Assembly: GCA_963810525.1 (NCBI GenBank) | Contig: CAWENB010000006.1 | Location: 95,396 to 159,395, forward strand | DNA: 64,000 nt | Direction: 5' to 3' | From: JAICLK01 sp963810525 | GTDB lineage: Bacteria > Patescibacteriota > Saccharimonadia > Saccharimonadales > UBA4665 | In this document: positions 17,503 to 27,307 of the stretch, piece after piece | Position numbering within the stretch: position 1 is the first letter of the stretch | How the letters are laid out: every line of letters starts with the position of its first letter | Program-made: the position numbers and the translations under genes | Notes under the pieces: generated by a model | Told to the model about the DNA's origin: nothing | What the model saw: only the letters and a program-made list of their open reading frames with translations | The model's database searches: none

Positions 17503-19866
17503 TCATCTATGCAGCTCGTCCTCAACTTGTTTTATAGCAATTCTGGTCTTCACGATGGTGTCCGGTGTCAGGGAGATACTGTCGATGCCGGTTTCCACTA
17601 AAAAGCGCGCGAACTCCGGCGAGTCGGACGGCGCCTGCCCGCACAGGCCAACCTTGGTATGCGATTGCTTGCCGATTTGTACGACATGACGGATAAGTTT
17701 CTTGACCGCCTCGTTGTTCTCATTGTAAATGTGGGCCACCGTGTGGTTGTCTCGGTCAACACCAAGCGTCAACTGGGTCAGATCGTTCGAACCGATAGAG
17801 AAGCCGTCAAACAGCTCGGCGAATTCCTCGGCCAGGATGACATTGGACGGTATTTCGATCATGACGAAGGCTTCAAAACCATTTTCGCCCCGTTCCAAAC
17901 CTTGTTCGGACATAATCCGCAGCACCTGCCGGGCTTCGTTCGGGTCCCGGCAAAACGGCACCATGGCTTTGATATTGGTTAGACCAAAGTCACCGCGGAC
18001 TTTCTTAATTGCCCGGCACTCAAGTTCAAAGGCTTGCCGGTAAGCATCGCTGTAATAACGGCTGGCGCCGCGCCATCCGATCATCGGATTGTGCTCGTCT
18101 GGCTCAAATTGTTTGCCGCCGATCAGGTTGGCGTATTCGTTCGTTTTTAAGTCGCTGAAGCGGATAATGACGTCGTTCGGGTAAAAAGCGGCACCGATAA
18201 TGCCGACGCCTTCGGCCAACTTATCTATGAAATACTGCCGCAAATCGTCGTAGCCTTTAGTGAGCGCAAGGATTGTTTGGCGGGTTTGACGGTCGGTGAC
18301 TTCATGAAAGCGCAGGAGCGCCAGCGGGTGGATTTTGATGTGCGAATTGATGATGAATTCTTCCCGGGCCAGACCGATGCCGTCATTCGGCAAATGGGCG
18401 TATTGGAAAGCAAGGTCAGGCGAACCGATATTCATCATAATTTTGGTTTTCGGCCGGGGTAAGTCCGATATATCGGTTTTTTCGACTTCGAAGTTTAGCA
18501 ACCCTTCAAACACCTGGCCTTCGTCGCCGCCGGCGCAGCTGACCGTAACCGGTTTGTCGGCGGGGATGACGGACGTTCCGTTGCTGGTGCCGACGACGCA
18601 AGGTATACCCAACTCGCGCGATACGATAGCGGCATGGCAGGTGCGGCCGCCGTTGTCGGTGACGATGGCGCCGGCCCGTTTCATGATCGGAACCCAGTCA
18701 GGGTCAGTCATTTCCGTGACCAGTACGTCTCCATCGCGGAAACGACCGATATCATGGACGCTCAAAATTTTATTTGCTGAACCCTGGCCGATTTTGTCGC
18801 CGACGCTCGTTCCCTTGACCAGTGTCTTACCGCTACCTGACAGGTGATATGTTGCAATGACATGGGAATTTTTGCGGGACTCGACGGTTTCGGCCCGGGC
18901 CTGGACGATAAAGAGTTTTTCGCTGTCGCCGTCGAGCGCCCACTCGATATCCATAGGACGCCCATAGTGTTTTTCGATTTCCATGCCCCAGGCAGCCAGC
19001 TGCTTGACCTGTTTGTCGGTAATGGAGAACTGCTCCTGGTCACGCCTGCTCACCGCAATATTTTTGGTTTTGTTACCGCCAGTCGCAATCATTTTCAGTT
19101 TTTTGGAGCCGAGCTTCCGTCTTAGGATCGCGCCGGTTGGTTTGAACACGGTAAATTCGTCCGGATTGACGCGCCCTTGCACGATATTCTCGCCCAGCCC
19201 GTAAATGGAGCTGACCACCACTACATTATGGAAGCCCGATTCGGTATCAATGGTAAACATGACGCCCGCCGCGCTGACATGCAGTGATGCCATTTGCTGA
19301 ATACCGACGGATACTGCGGTATTCAGATGATCAAAACCATTTTCAACCCTGTATACGACGGCCCGTTCGGTAAACAGCGACGCGATGCATTTTTTAACGG
19401 CTTTCAGTACGTCGGCTTCGCCCTTCACATTCAAGTAGGATTCCTGCTGACCGGCAAAGGAGGCGTTTGGTAAATCCTCGGCAGTGGCCGACGAACGAAC
19501 CGCCACAACAAGGTTCGAGTGACGGCACAGTCGGCTTAACTCCCGGTAGCCACTGATTATGTCTTTGACGAGCTGTTCCGGAAACGACGCCTGCATGATG
19601 CGCGATCTCGCCTGCGCGCTGGCAGCCGCGATGGTATCTAAATTATGCGTATCAAGCCCTGCCAGTGCTTGCCGGATGTCATCCCGTATGCCGGTGCTGT
19701 CGAGGAACAGATTATATGCGTCAGCAGTCGTAGCGAAGCCGTTCGGAACATTGATGCCTTTGGGTGTGAGATACCGGTACATTTCACCGAGCGAGGCGTT
19801 CTTGCCGCCGACTTCCGGCAATTCGTCTATCGTGATGTCTTTAAAAAATTTGATGTACTTATACAT
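17503..19866 (-). CDS. ppsA: Phosphoenolpyruvate synthase
   Basis: About 787 residues. The ATP-grasp domain begins at YIKFFKDITIDELPEVGGKN. The swivelling phosphohistidine domain has GGRTCHAAIVSRELGIPCVV, and the C-terminal PEP/pyruvate barrel has GLAREEFIIN and CGQAPSD. The enzyme makes PEP from pyruvate and ATP. Its place inside a shikimate operon suggests PEP supply for AroF and AroA. ATG 19866 is chosen over a start 93 bases upstream because a consensus extended -10 promoter lies between the two. In that case the gap to aroD is about 100 bases. Confidence 0.93.
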   Translation of the reverse strand: MYKYIKFFKDITIDELPEVGGKNASLGEMYRYLTPKGINVPNGFATTADAYNLFLDSTGIRDDIRQALAGLDTHNLDTIAAASAQARSRIMQASFPEQLVKDIISGYRELSRLCRHSNLVVAVRSSATAEDLPNASFAGQQESYLNVKGEADVLKAVKKCIASLFTERAVVYRVENGFDHLNTAVSVGIQQMASLHVSAAGVMFTIDTESGFHNVVVVSSIYGLGENIVQGRVNPDEFTVFKPTGAILRRKLGSKKLKMIATGGNKTKNIAVSRRDQEQFSITDKQVKQLAAWGMEIEKHYGRPMDIEWALDGDSEKLFIVQARAETVESRKNSHVIATYHLSGSGKTLVKGTSVGDKIGQGSANKILSVHDIGRFRDGDVLVTEMTDPDWVPIMKRAGAIVTDNGGRTCHAAIVSRELGIPCVVGTSNGTSVIPADKPVTVSCAGGDEGQVFEGLLNFEVEKTDISDLPRPKTKIMMNIGSPDLAFQYAHLPNDGIGLAREEFIINSHIKIHPLALLRFHEVTDRQTRQTILALTKGYDDLRQYFIDKLAEGVGIIGAAFYPNDVIIRFSDLKTNEYANLIGGKQFEPDEHNPMIGWRGASRYYSDAYRQAFELECRAIKKVRGDFGLTNIKAMVPFCRDPNEARQVLRIMSEQGLERGENGFEAFVMIEIPSNVILAEEFAELFDGFSIGSNDLTQLTLGVDRDNHTVAHIYNENNEAVKKLIRHVVQIGKQSHTKVGLCGQAPSDSPEFARFLVETGIDSISLTPDTIVKTRIAIKQVEDELHR

Positions 19867-19900
19867 GGCTTGCCTGTTTTGGTTTGCTGTTGCCTTAAGC

Positions 19901-19909
19901 ATTATACCA
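19901..19909 (-). promoter_or_regulatory. Internal extended -10 promoter for ppsA
   Basis: On the minus strand TGGTATAAT (19909-19901) is a TGn extended -10 with a perfect TATAAT. Transcription would start about 28 bases before the ppsA ATG, allowing ppsA and the downstream aro genes to be expressed without aroF-aroB-aroD. Confidence 0.55.
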
Positions 19910-19968
19910 AGATTGGCTGCCGGCGGAGCGAGCAAGACTTGATTTTGGCTGAGTGGCAAAACAATTTC

Positions 19969-20649
19969 TTACGATGCCAGGATACGGAAGATAGACTCCA
20001 GGCGCTCTCGCGTGAACTGGCCTGGCGCGGACTGTTCGCTCAAGTCTCTCGGTGCAAAGACGAGAAAGTTGCCCCAGAGTGTGCCGAATATTCGCGTCGC
20101 GTCACCATGTGGCCCCATGCCGGCTATGATGTGTTTTTGTCCGCGGGCTTTCAGCTTTTGCTGTAATTCAAGCAGGTGGATGGCATCCGATTCGTGCCGG
20201 CAGAACGTGGCGATCTTCAGGATGGTCGGGTGGTAGGTCCCGATAATGTCGGCGATACGCGTCAACTCTGGTGCTGGCGGCGTATCCTGATAATTGTGAT
20301 ATGAGGCTATAAGCTGCAGCTTCAGCTGCTCCTTGGCGACAATCGTCAGCTCGGCCTGCTGGGTGGGGACGTCAAGGTCGACATAAACGGGCGAGCCGCT
20401 TAAGCCTCGCAACAAGTCGAGCCGAGCGTCAAGCGGCATATGAATCGGTTCCAGGAGTTGCCGGCGAAAGAGCAATAGCAGTTTGTCCGGATAAGCATTG
20501 GCGAGACCGGACACGAAATCGCGGTCAACGGCCTCAATGTAGTCGAGCCAAATTTCAAAATATGCATAATAGGCGCTATTTTGCGCAATCGTGTCCAGGA
20601 CATCCTGCTTACTCGATTTTATAATTGGCAGACAATACTTCTCGGGCAT
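19969..20649 (-). CDS. aroD: Type I 3-dehydroquinate dehydratase
   Basis: About 226 residues starting at ATG 20649, one base after the aroB stop. Type I features are visible: a YFEIWLDYIE strand with acidic substrate-site residues, the catalytic His in IASYHNY, the Schiff-base Lys in TILKIATFCRHESDA, and the terminal SAPGQFTRERL loop. It dehydrates 3-dehydroquinate to 3-dehydroshikimate. Sequence is divergent from textbook AroD, but the catalytic residues and the operon position make the call secure. Confidence 0.88.
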   Translation of the reverse strand: MPEKYCLPIIKSSKQDVLDTIAQNSAYYAYFEIWLDYIEAVDRDFVSGLANAYPDKLLLLFRRQLLEPIHMPLDARLDLLRGLSGSPVYVDLDVPTQQAELTIVAKEQLKLQLIASYHNYQDTPPAPELTRIADIIGTYHPTILKIATFCRHESDAIHLLELQQKLKARGQKHIIAGMGPHGDATRIFGTLWGNFLVFAPRDLSEQSAPGQFTRERLESIFRILAS

Positions 20650-20650
20650 A

Positions 20651-21733
20651 TCATGGCTCCATATTGCTCGTAATGGTTGTGGCAATGACGGCGTCGTCTA
20701 GCGACTGATTGTACACCGCATGTCCTATTTGGGCGAGAAGCGTAAACATTATGACCTGGTTTTCATTCTTCTTATCGTCGCGCATTTTAGCGAACAGCTG
20801 ATCCATGGGGTAGTGCGGCGCGAATACTGGCAGTCCAGCGGCGGACAAAATCTGTTTGATCCGCTGTGCGTCGTTGGCCGAGATATAGCCGATCTGAACG
20901 GATAAGTCGGCTTCAATTGCCATACCGATAGCGATTGCTTCGCCGTGGAGCAGGGGATTGTCTGTATTCCACGACAGTGCTTCAATGGCGTGTCCGACCG
21001 TGTGGCCGAAGTTTACCAGCTTGCGCTCCCCGGTTTCGCGTTCGTCACGCGCGACGATGTCCGCCTTGATATGAATGGAGGCGGATATTAGGTCGGCTAA
21101 CTCATCGGCGGAGTATTGGAGGGGAAGTTTTTGTGCCAGTTTGTCGAAGTAGCCGGCGTCTTGTATTAGCCCGTGTTTGTACATTTCGGCGAAACCGGCG
21201 ATCAGTTCACGTGGCGGCAGAGTCGCGAGTGTGCCGGTATCGATAAGGACCGCCGTCGGCTGAGCAAAGGTGCCTATAAAATTCTTGAGTTCATTAAAGT
21301 CAAAGCCGGTCTTGCCGCCGACACTGCTGTCTACTTGCGCCACCAGCGTGGTCGGGATCTGGGCGAATGCCACACCGCGCATGTAGGTCGAGGCCGCGAA
21401 CGCCGCTATATCGCCTACAACGCCGCCACCCAGGATAATGACCAGGCTTTTGCGGTCACAGCCGGCTTCATGCATAGCGGTCCATATACGCTCGACGTTC
21501 GGCAGCTGCTTGGCCGATTCGCCGGCCGGCACGATCAATGAACCGTCAATTTTGGCAAGCACCTGTTGCAGCTTTGGTAACCACTGGTCGGCCACGTGCT
21601 CGTCGGTGATAACGAAAATCTTGGAATACTTATCGGTCTGCAAGAATTCATTGGCGCGTAGCAGTAAATTGCTGCCAACGATAATGTGGTAGGAGAGTTC
21701 ATGCCCAGGAATCGCGAGCGTGATGTCTTGCAT
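20651..21733 (-). CDS. aroB: 3-dehydroquinate synthase
   Basis: About 360 residues from ATG 21733. The NAD-binding motif is in LVIILGGGVVGDIAAFAAST, and the substrate/metal region includes PTTLVAQVDSSVGGKTGFDF, the HGL and FGHTVGHAIEAL His motifs, and HGEAIAIGM. The enzyme cyclises DAHP to 3-dehydroquinate, using Zn2+ or Co2+. The start lies five bases after the aroF stop, and the stop is one base before aroD, so the three genes are tightly coupled. Confidence 0.95.
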   Translation of the reverse strand: MQDITLAIPGHELSYHIIVGSNLLLRANEFLQTDKYSKIFVITDEHVADQWLPKLQQVLAKIDGSLIVPAGESAKQLPNVERIWTAMHEAGCDRKSLVIILGGGVVGDIAAFAASTYMRGVAFAQIPTTLVAQVDSSVGGKTGFDFNELKNFIGTFAQPTAVLIDTGTLATLPPRELIAGFAEMYKHGLIQDAGYFDKLAQKLPLQYSADELADLISASIHIKADIVARDERETGERKLVNFGHTVGHAIEALSWNTDNPLLHGEAIAIGMAIEADLSVQIGYISANDAQRIKQILSAAGLPVFAPHYPMDQLFAKMRDDKKNENQVIMFTLLAQIGHAVYNQSLDDAVIATTITSNMEP

Positions 21734-21738
21734 AGGCG

Positions 21739-22518
21739 TTAGTATCTGCCGGGGTACATTCTGGCCATGTATTCGTCGAACTGTGGCCAAGTGACCTGTT
21801 GCTTGCTGTCGGTCCAGGCATGTTCGGGGTCGTGGTGCACTTCAATAACGACGCCGTCAAAGTTATACGGCGCGGCGGCATCGGCCATTTTAAAAACGTT
21901 CTCGACACTACCGCCGGTGTGTGACGGGTCGAAAATCATCGGCAAGCCGGTAGACGTACGCATCTGCACCGCTGATTCGAAATTAACGACGTTGCGTAAG
22001 CCCATCGGGTTATCATCGCTCGGAGACGGAGCAATACCGCGATAGCAGTTCAGGAGCCTCTCTTTCGGAAAACCGGCGTCCAGAATGTGCTCGAAAATGC
22101 CTGCCCAGTGCTTGTCATTCGGCCATGGCTGGTTCTTGACCATTAGCCACACCCGCGTATCGCGGGCGGCTTCCCAGGCAATCGCTCGCTGCAAAAAGTG
22201 GTTCTGATTGCGCGCGCCGATCCAAACCAACAGCCTGCCGCCTTCTTTGAGGTGCGGCAAGGTCGCTTCCATTGCCATGGTCACATGGTCAGGGAACATC
22301 ACCTCAAGTCCGGGGTTCAGCCCTTCCCGGGCGACTTTCGTAAGCAAATATAGCCCTTTTTCTTTCAACCCGTCAAAAGCCGGAACGTCGCGCGGTTTCC
22401 AGAGGTTGGTCCTTAAGAAGTCAACGCCGCGCTTGCCTGCTTCCTGGATGGCAATACCCATCTGTTCGTCGGATTCTGCTGAGCAGGGTCCGGCGATAAC
22501 TATTGGTTTTTGCGTCAC
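21739..22518 (-). CDS. aroF: DAHP synthase (AroF/KdsA fold), first shikimate enzyme
   Basis: A 259-residue barrel protein of the compact type I-beta/KDO8P synthase group: VIAGPCSAES, FLRTNLWKPR, GARNQNHFLQR, VWLMVKNQPW, MIFDPSHTGG and VVIEVHHDPEHAWTD carry the PEP, phosphate and metal ligands. No regulatory ACT or chorismate mutase domain is attached, so feedback control is not apparent. The substrate (erythrose-4-P rather than arabinose-5-P) is inferred from the aro operon. GTG start with AAGGAG at 22531-22526. Confidence 0.85.
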   Translation of the reverse strand: MTQKPIVIAGPCSAESDEQMGIAIQEAGKRGVDFLRTNLWKPRDVPAFDGLKEKGLYLLTKVAREGLNPGLEVMFPDHVTMAMEATLPHLKEGGRLLVWIGARNQNHFLQRAIAWEAARDTRVWLMVKNQPWPNDKHWAGIFEHILDAGFPKERLLNCYRGIAPSPSDDNPMGLRNVVNFESAVQMRTSTGLPMIFDPSHTGGSVENVFKMADAAAPYNFDGVVIEVHHDPEHAWTDSKQQVTWPQFDEYMARMYPGRY

Positions 22519-22562
22519 GAAGCGTCTCCTTATCGATTTTTATCTTGAGTGTTCTCGTAACA

Positions 22563-22591
22563 ATAATAGCGTATCTGAACAGGTTCGCCAA
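22563..22591 (-). promoter_or_regulatory. Promoter of the shikimate operon
   Basis: Minus-strand TTGGCG (22591-22586), 17 bases, TATTAT (22568-22563). The predicted leader is ~40 bases with the AAGGAG site near its end, too short for a T-box or attenuator. Confidence 0.55.
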
Positions 22592-22802
22592 ACCTAACCA
22601 TGAGCGCCATGAAACATCGTGTATAGATCACCTGTTTTTATTACAAACCAGCGATTATATACTTGAAGCTTGCAACCTACCCTTGAAACGAGAATTTTAG
22701 AAGACGCTTCCAAGACTTCCATTGTTGGGCCCGACCACGATTTGCTTAATTAATGAATCTCACCGTTTCGCCTGGTTGCGGAAGCGCATGTGGACAGCTA
22801 AA

Positions 22803-24062
22803 ATGAGGCTGAGTAAACGTGTCCTTTTCATGCAAAAAATCCTTGCCGAAAAATATCCCTGGAGAAGTAGACAATACGGGCGCTTTATTTTCCTTCGCAG
22901 CCTCGTCGTTATAGCGTTTGCCGTCGTCGGGGGCCTGATGCTCGTTAATTCTCATGCCGCCACGTTCGCCACCTCCGCGGAAGCGGAGAGCGGCACTGTA
23001 TCGGGTAATGCCAGCATTATTTCCGACGGCAATGCTTCCGGAGCTCACGCCGTGAAGTTCGGCAGTGCCACCGTGTCTACCGGCACTACCTTTGGCATGG
23101 CGCTTGGCGGCAGCTATCAAAGTCTCAGCGCTGCCGATCTGAACAGAAGATTTGCCGATATGGAGGCGATGGGCGTTCAGTGGGTGCGTTTTGACATCTC
23201 CTGGGCGGACATCCAGAGTAGCGGCAGCTCATCATACATTTGGGCGCCTTACGATGCCGTGGTGCATGCAGCACGGCAGCATAACCTCAACATCCTTGCC
23301 ATGATGGGCTATGCGCCGCAATGGGCACAGCAAACATCGTGCGCCGGTCAGTTCGCCTGTCCGCCGAATGGGACAAGTTCGTTCGCTACCTTTGCCGCGG
23401 CTGCCGCCAAGCACTATGAATCACTCGGTGTATCCTACTGGGAAATCTGGAATGAGCCGAACATAACCAACTTTTGGTTGACACCGAACGCGGCAGCCTA
23501 TACAGGATTACTTAAAGCCGCATATACAGCCATCAAACAAGCCAACCCCTCGGCAACGGTCATATCGGCCGGTCTATCAGACGCCGCCACCGATGGCACC
23601 AATATTGCACCGTACGATTTTGCCCAGGATATGTATACTGCAGGTGTCCATGGCTATTTTGATGCATTTGGCGACCACCCATACTGCTATTCGGATCCCA
23701 ACTACTGCCCGGCTACGACTGGTGTCGGGAATGGATGGTCGGTCATGGCGCTGACATCGCAGAATATCCGTGCCTTGATGGTGGCTAATGGCGATGGTGG
23801 CAAAAAGATCTGGATGACGGAATTTGGTGCGCCGACTGGAGGTGACCCGACTTCGCAGGTCACTGAAGCGCAGCAGGCCAAGATGATGCAGGAGGCCTAC
23901 GCGCTGGCTGCCAGTTACAGCTGGGCGGGTCCGCTCTTCTGGTATTCCTATCAGGATGCCGGCACCGACAATACCACAGTAGAAGATTGGTTCGGTGTAG
24001 TTCGGGCGGACGGCAGTGACAAGCCTGCCTATACGACCTACAAGCAGTTGACTGGCAAGTAG
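22803..24062 (+). CDS. Membrane-anchored or secreted glycoside hydrolase (clan A type)
   Basis: About 419 residues. A signal/anchor helix (LRSLVVIAFAVVGGLMLV) is followed by SHAATF and a ~35-residue CBM6/35-like stub (AEAESGTVSGNAS, NASGAHAVKFG). The catalytic TIM barrel shows WVRFDISWADIQ, the acid/base Glu in YWEIWNEPN and the nucleophile Glu in IWMTEFGAP, as in GH5/GH39-type retaining enzymes. It would act on polysaccharide outside the cell; specificity is unknown. The start is uncertain (alternatives at 22788 and 22830). It diverges from the shikimate operon. Confidence 0.82.
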   Translation: MRLSKRVLFMQKILAEKYPWRSRQYGRFIFLRSLVVIAFAVVGGLMLVNSHAATFATSAEAESGTVSGNASIISDGNASGAHAVKFGSATVSTGTTFGMALGGSYQSLSAADLNRRFADMEAMGVQWVRFDISWADIQSSGSSSYIWAPYDAVVHAARQHNLNILAMMGYAPQWAQQTSCAGQFACPPNGTSSFATFAAAAAKHYESLGVSYWEIWNEPNITNFWLTPNAAAYTGLLKAAYTAIKQANPSATVISAGLSDAATDGTNIAPYDFAQDMYTAGVHGYFDAFGDHPYCYSDPNYCPATTGVGNGWSVMALTSQNIRALMVANGDGGKKIWMTEFGAPTGGDPTSQVTEAQQAKMMQEAYALAASYSWAGPLFWYSYQDAGTDNTTVEDWFGVVRADGSDKPAYTTYKQLTGK

Positions 24063-24096
24063 TGTTTATTGAAGTAAATAATTGCCTAAAAACCCA

Positions 24097-24987
24097 ATGG
24101 AAACGAATGCGGTACTGAATCATCACCGGGCGGTCTTAGACAGGGAGCGCGAATTTATCATTGCTCATCAGAAAGAGCTGGTATCTCAATGTAGTGGTTT
24201 TGCTCGGGTCTTGGAGGTTATTTCCGGTATCGCTGCCGGAAAGCGGCCTGAGGATTTTACCAGGCAGTATGTCTGGCCACGGATTGGCGCGAAATTATTC
24301 GATGTTATCAATGGGGTCATGTCGGGTAAGGACGTCGCGGATCGCTTCGATCAAGCCTTGCATATTATTGGCAGCATAGTGGTGCCGATGTGCGACATGA
24401 GCACGACGGCTACAACTGCTCGCGCCGCCGCCTATATTAATGAATACCCCGGTCGATGCAAGGATACCGAGAGGACCTTTCACGACACGCTGCAACAGGC
24501 AAAACATGGTAACTATGCCGGTCAAAGCCAGGTACGCGTTTATCACAGTGCCGCAGGGGTGCCGCTGGTGCTGCAAAAAGAAACCCAGTATGCTTCGGGT
24601 TTGGCCCTCGCCCCGTTCACGATTACCGACTCAGAAATGCACGTTAACGTTGAAGCCACTGGATTTGCCCATGTCCCGGCGGGTACCGTTGTTGGTCTGC
24701 GCAGCGAGCAGGGTAATCGATCCGGCAATCGAAAACGCAAAGGTTGTCAGTATTCGACGTGGACGGTGGACGGTCCGGTGGCTCTGCGGCCGGTGAGGCT
24801 GAGCGCCTGGGCCTACGCTGATCCACTTGACCGGGCTATATTCGCCGTCGAGACTACGAATATGGGTAGTCTCGACGGGTATAACCTAGAACGAGGAGCG
24901 AGGCTTACGGGGCATAGCCTTGGCGATTTTCAGAACGCCGCTGGAAATATTATGGAGTTTTGCGGCGTAGCGACCGCGCGGGACTGA
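24097..24987 (+). CDS. Hypothetical protein
   Basis: About 296 residues, soluble, no family recognised. The N-terminal half is helical and includes a run of Ala/Thr around residue 105-115. The C-terminal half is predicted beta-rich, with basic GNRSGNRKRKG near residue 220. The ATG at 24097 is preferred over a TTG 15 bases upstream. It ends seven bases before the convergent enolase gene. Confidence 0.55.
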   Translation: METNAVLNHHRAVLDREREFIIAHQKELVSQCSGFARVLEVISGIAAGKRPEDFTRQYVWPRIGAKLFDVINGVMSGKDVADRFDQALHIIGSIVVPMCDMSTTATTARAAAYINEYPGRCKDTERTFHDTLQQAKHGNYAGQSQVRVYHSAAGVPLVLQKETQYASGLALAPFTITDSEMHVNVEATGFAHVPAGTVVGLRSEQGNRSGNRKRKGCQYSTWTVDGPVALRPVRLSAWAYADPLDRAIFAVETTNMGSLDGYNLERGARLTGHSLGDFQNAAGNIMEFCGVATARD

Positions 24988-24993
24988 CGGTTT

Positions 24994-26265
24994 TCATTTG
25001 AATGGGTCGGCGAGTTCCGGGATCGGGAGTTCGTCGGCAATACGGAGCAGCTCATTATATTTGGCGATACGTTCGCTTCGGGCGAACGAACCGGTCTTGA
25101 TTTGCCCGGCGTTCAATCCGACCGCCAAATGCGCGATGGTCACGTCTTCGGTTTCGCCGGAACGGTGTGAAATTATCGTATGCCAGCCAGCCTCTTGGGC
25201 TTTGACGACGGCGTCGATAGTCTCACTGAGCGTGCCAATCTGATTCGGTTTAATTAGTATGGCGTTGGCAAGATGTTCGCCGATGCCGCGTTCAAGTAGT
25301 TTCGAATCGGTTACAAACAAATCGTCGCCGACCAGCTGGACGCGCCTGCCTAGGCGCTCGTTGAGTTGCTTCCACCCGTTCCAGTCGTTTTCGCCGAGAC
25401 CGTCTTCAATTGAAATGATAGGGTAATTTTCTAGTAATTTTTCGTATTTTCCGATGAGTTCGTCGGTCGTAAAAGTTTTGCCTTCGCGGGCGAAATTATA
25501 GCCGTTATCAGTGGCCAGTTCGCTGGCGGCAGTATCAATGGCCAGTGCGAGGTCTTTGCCGGGTGCATAGCCGGCTTGTGTAATAGCTTCGCAGATTAGA
25601 TCGAGGGCTTCTTCGCTGCCGCCATGGACGCTTGGCGCAAAGCCGCCTTCATCGCCGACCGTGGTGGCGTAGCCCTTCTGTTTCAGGACTTTGCTGAGCG
25701 CATGATAGGTTTCGCTGGCGCGGCGCAAGGCGGCAGGGAAGTCGGCGGCGCCGACGGGTACAATCATGAACTCCTGGATGTCGGTCGAGCCCTCAGCGTG
25801 CTTGCCGCCATTTAAGATATTAAGCTGCGGCATCGGCAAGGTGAACTTAGTGTTGCCGGCGAGAGACCCGGCGTAGACGTAGAACGGCTGCAGCTTGCTG
25901 ACGGCCGCAGCTTTAGCTACTGCCAGCGAAACCGCGAGCGTAGCGTTGGCGCCAAGCTTGCTTTTGTTGTCGGTCCCGTCGAGTTCTAACAGGATCGAAT
26001 CAACTCCCTGTTGATCAAGTGCATCTTTATCGCGCAATGCCGGAGTAATGACGGTATGGATATTGTCAATCGCCTTTCGAACCCCTTTGCCGCCATAGGC
26101 TTCACCGCCATCGCGAAGTTCAACGGCTTCGCGGCTACCGGTGGATGCGCCCGACGGAACGATGGCCCGGCCAAGGCTGCCGTCGGTGAGCGTAACCTCG
26201 CATTCCACGGTCGGGTGACCCCGGGAATCAAATACCTGCCGTGCAAAAACTGATCTTATTTTCAT
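24994..26265 (-). CDS. eno: Enolase
   Basis: A 423-residue enolase of full length. Landmarks are ARQVFDSRGHPTVE, GAnATLAVS, VGDEGGFAPS, the metal ligands in ALAIDTAASE, SIEDGLGENDWNGW and QLVGDDLFVTD, and the active-site Lys region ANAILIKPNQIGTLSE and SHRSGETED. It converts 2-phosphoglycerate to PEP. With gpmA it completes the route from 3-phosphoglycerate to the PEP needed by the shikimate operon between them. Confidence 0.96.
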   Translation of the reverse strand: MKIRSVFARQVFDSRGHPTVECEVTLTDGSLGRAIVPSGASTGSREAVELRDGGEAYGGKGVRKAIDNIHTVITPALRDKDALDQQGVDSILLELDGTDNKSKLGANATLAVSLAVAKAAAVSKLQPFYVYAGSLAGNTKFTLPMPQLNILNGGKHAEGSTDIQEFMIVPVGAADFPAALRRASETYHALSKVLKQKGYATTVGDEGGFAPSVHGGSEEALDLICEAITQAGYAPGKDLALAIDTAASELATDNGYNFAREGKTFTTDELIGKYEKLLENYPIISIEDGLGENDWNGWKQLNERLGRRVQLVGDDLFVTDSKLLERGIGEHLANAILIKPNQIGTLSETIDAVVKAQEAGWHTIISHRSGETEDVTIAHLAVGLNAGQIKTGSFARSERIAKYNELLRIADELPIPELADPFK

Positions 26266-26497
26266 AGCAACCCTCTCGTTTATTTATGATTTTCGTATGT
26301 CTTGCTACGTTTCATGATGCTACGATTTACGGCGAACGACAAGCCCGGATCTCCAAATGCTATGTTTGGCATCGGTTTTCGTGCGGCCGGTTTTTATTAT
26401 CAGGAAATGCGACGGCGGCGCCGACCAGCGATGGCCAACATCTTCATAACATACCTGTAAAACTGGTGCCAAGAACACTGCCGCCGGTGCTTTGAAA

Positions 26498-27205
26498 TTA
26501 CGCGGCCCGGCGATAGTGGTGGCTTGGCGCGATATCCATGACGGATAACAAGATATCTTGTGCTCTCGACAGTGCGAACAGTCTGTCCTCTGTGTCGCTG
26601 GGCAGCCCGAACGGCCTAATGGGTATTGACGGATCATGGTCCGGAACGATTTTTATAACGGGCGTTACCTTACCGCTATTGGTAGTGATAGCAAGTTGCC
26701 CGTGGTCATTGACCTTAAAGATCGGTGACAGCGAGGGCGTTACAAGTTGGCCGTCTTGTGTGGACGACGAAAATTCACCGCGCCCGGCCTTCATAGCGTC
26801 TAAGAGGAAGCGGGCATTGCCATTCTCGAATAATGTAATTTCTTCGGCAAGGTATGCCGCCGTCTCGTCGTAAATGACTGGTTCATTGGTAATGATCCGG
26901 ATAAGCGGCGCATTAACTCCTCCGGCCACCATAGATTCTGGTCGGAATCGGCTGAATAGTAATATTTCCCGCGGCGCTAGCGCGGCAACGCTGCCGTCAT
27001 ACTGCTCGGCACCAAATATTGCCCAGCCGAAGCCATTGCTGATTGCGTGGTGGGCAAGTAATTTGCTACTCAGAGAGTCTCTAAAGTCGCCAAGGTCGTG
27101 GATGTATTTCTCGGCCATAAGCGCCTCGCTCTGAGCGGCCAACATGTTGAGCTCAGCGAGATCGATCTGGTCGTGCGCGCCGGCAGGAAATTGGTTTGGA
27201 CTCAT
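26498..27205 (-). CDS. Hypothetical protein
   Basis: A 235-residue acidic soluble protein with no family recognised. It contains alternating hydrophobic strands (IGAEQYDGSVAALAPREILL, VTPVIKIVPDHDPSIPI) and no signal peptide. The 230 bases between it and enolase hold no supported gene. It is divergent from the padR operon. Confidence 0.5.
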   Translation of the reverse strand: MSPNQFPAGAHDQIDLAELNMLAAQSEALMAEKYIHDLGDFRDSLSSKLLAHHAISNGFGWAIFGAEQYDGSVAALAPREILLFSRFRPESMVAGGVNAPLIRIITNEPVIYDETAAYLAEEITLFENGNARFLLDAMKAGRGEFSSSTQDGQLVTPSLSPIFKVNDHGQLAITTNSGKVTPVIKIVPDHDPSIPIRPFGLPSDTEDRLFALSRAQDILLSVMDIAPSHHYRRAA

Positions 27206-27307
27206 ACGCCTTTTTTCAATACGAACTAGGTAGCCTTAACTTGCCTCTATTCTACAACTTTTTAATTATATTGCTACAACAGGCTTGGCGGCCAAGAATC
27301 AACACTA

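Noticed and set aside
26286..26495. ORF between enolase and the 26498 gene
   Set aside because: Composition is that of non-coding sequence, with no start signal. The gap is more likely a plain regulatory region.
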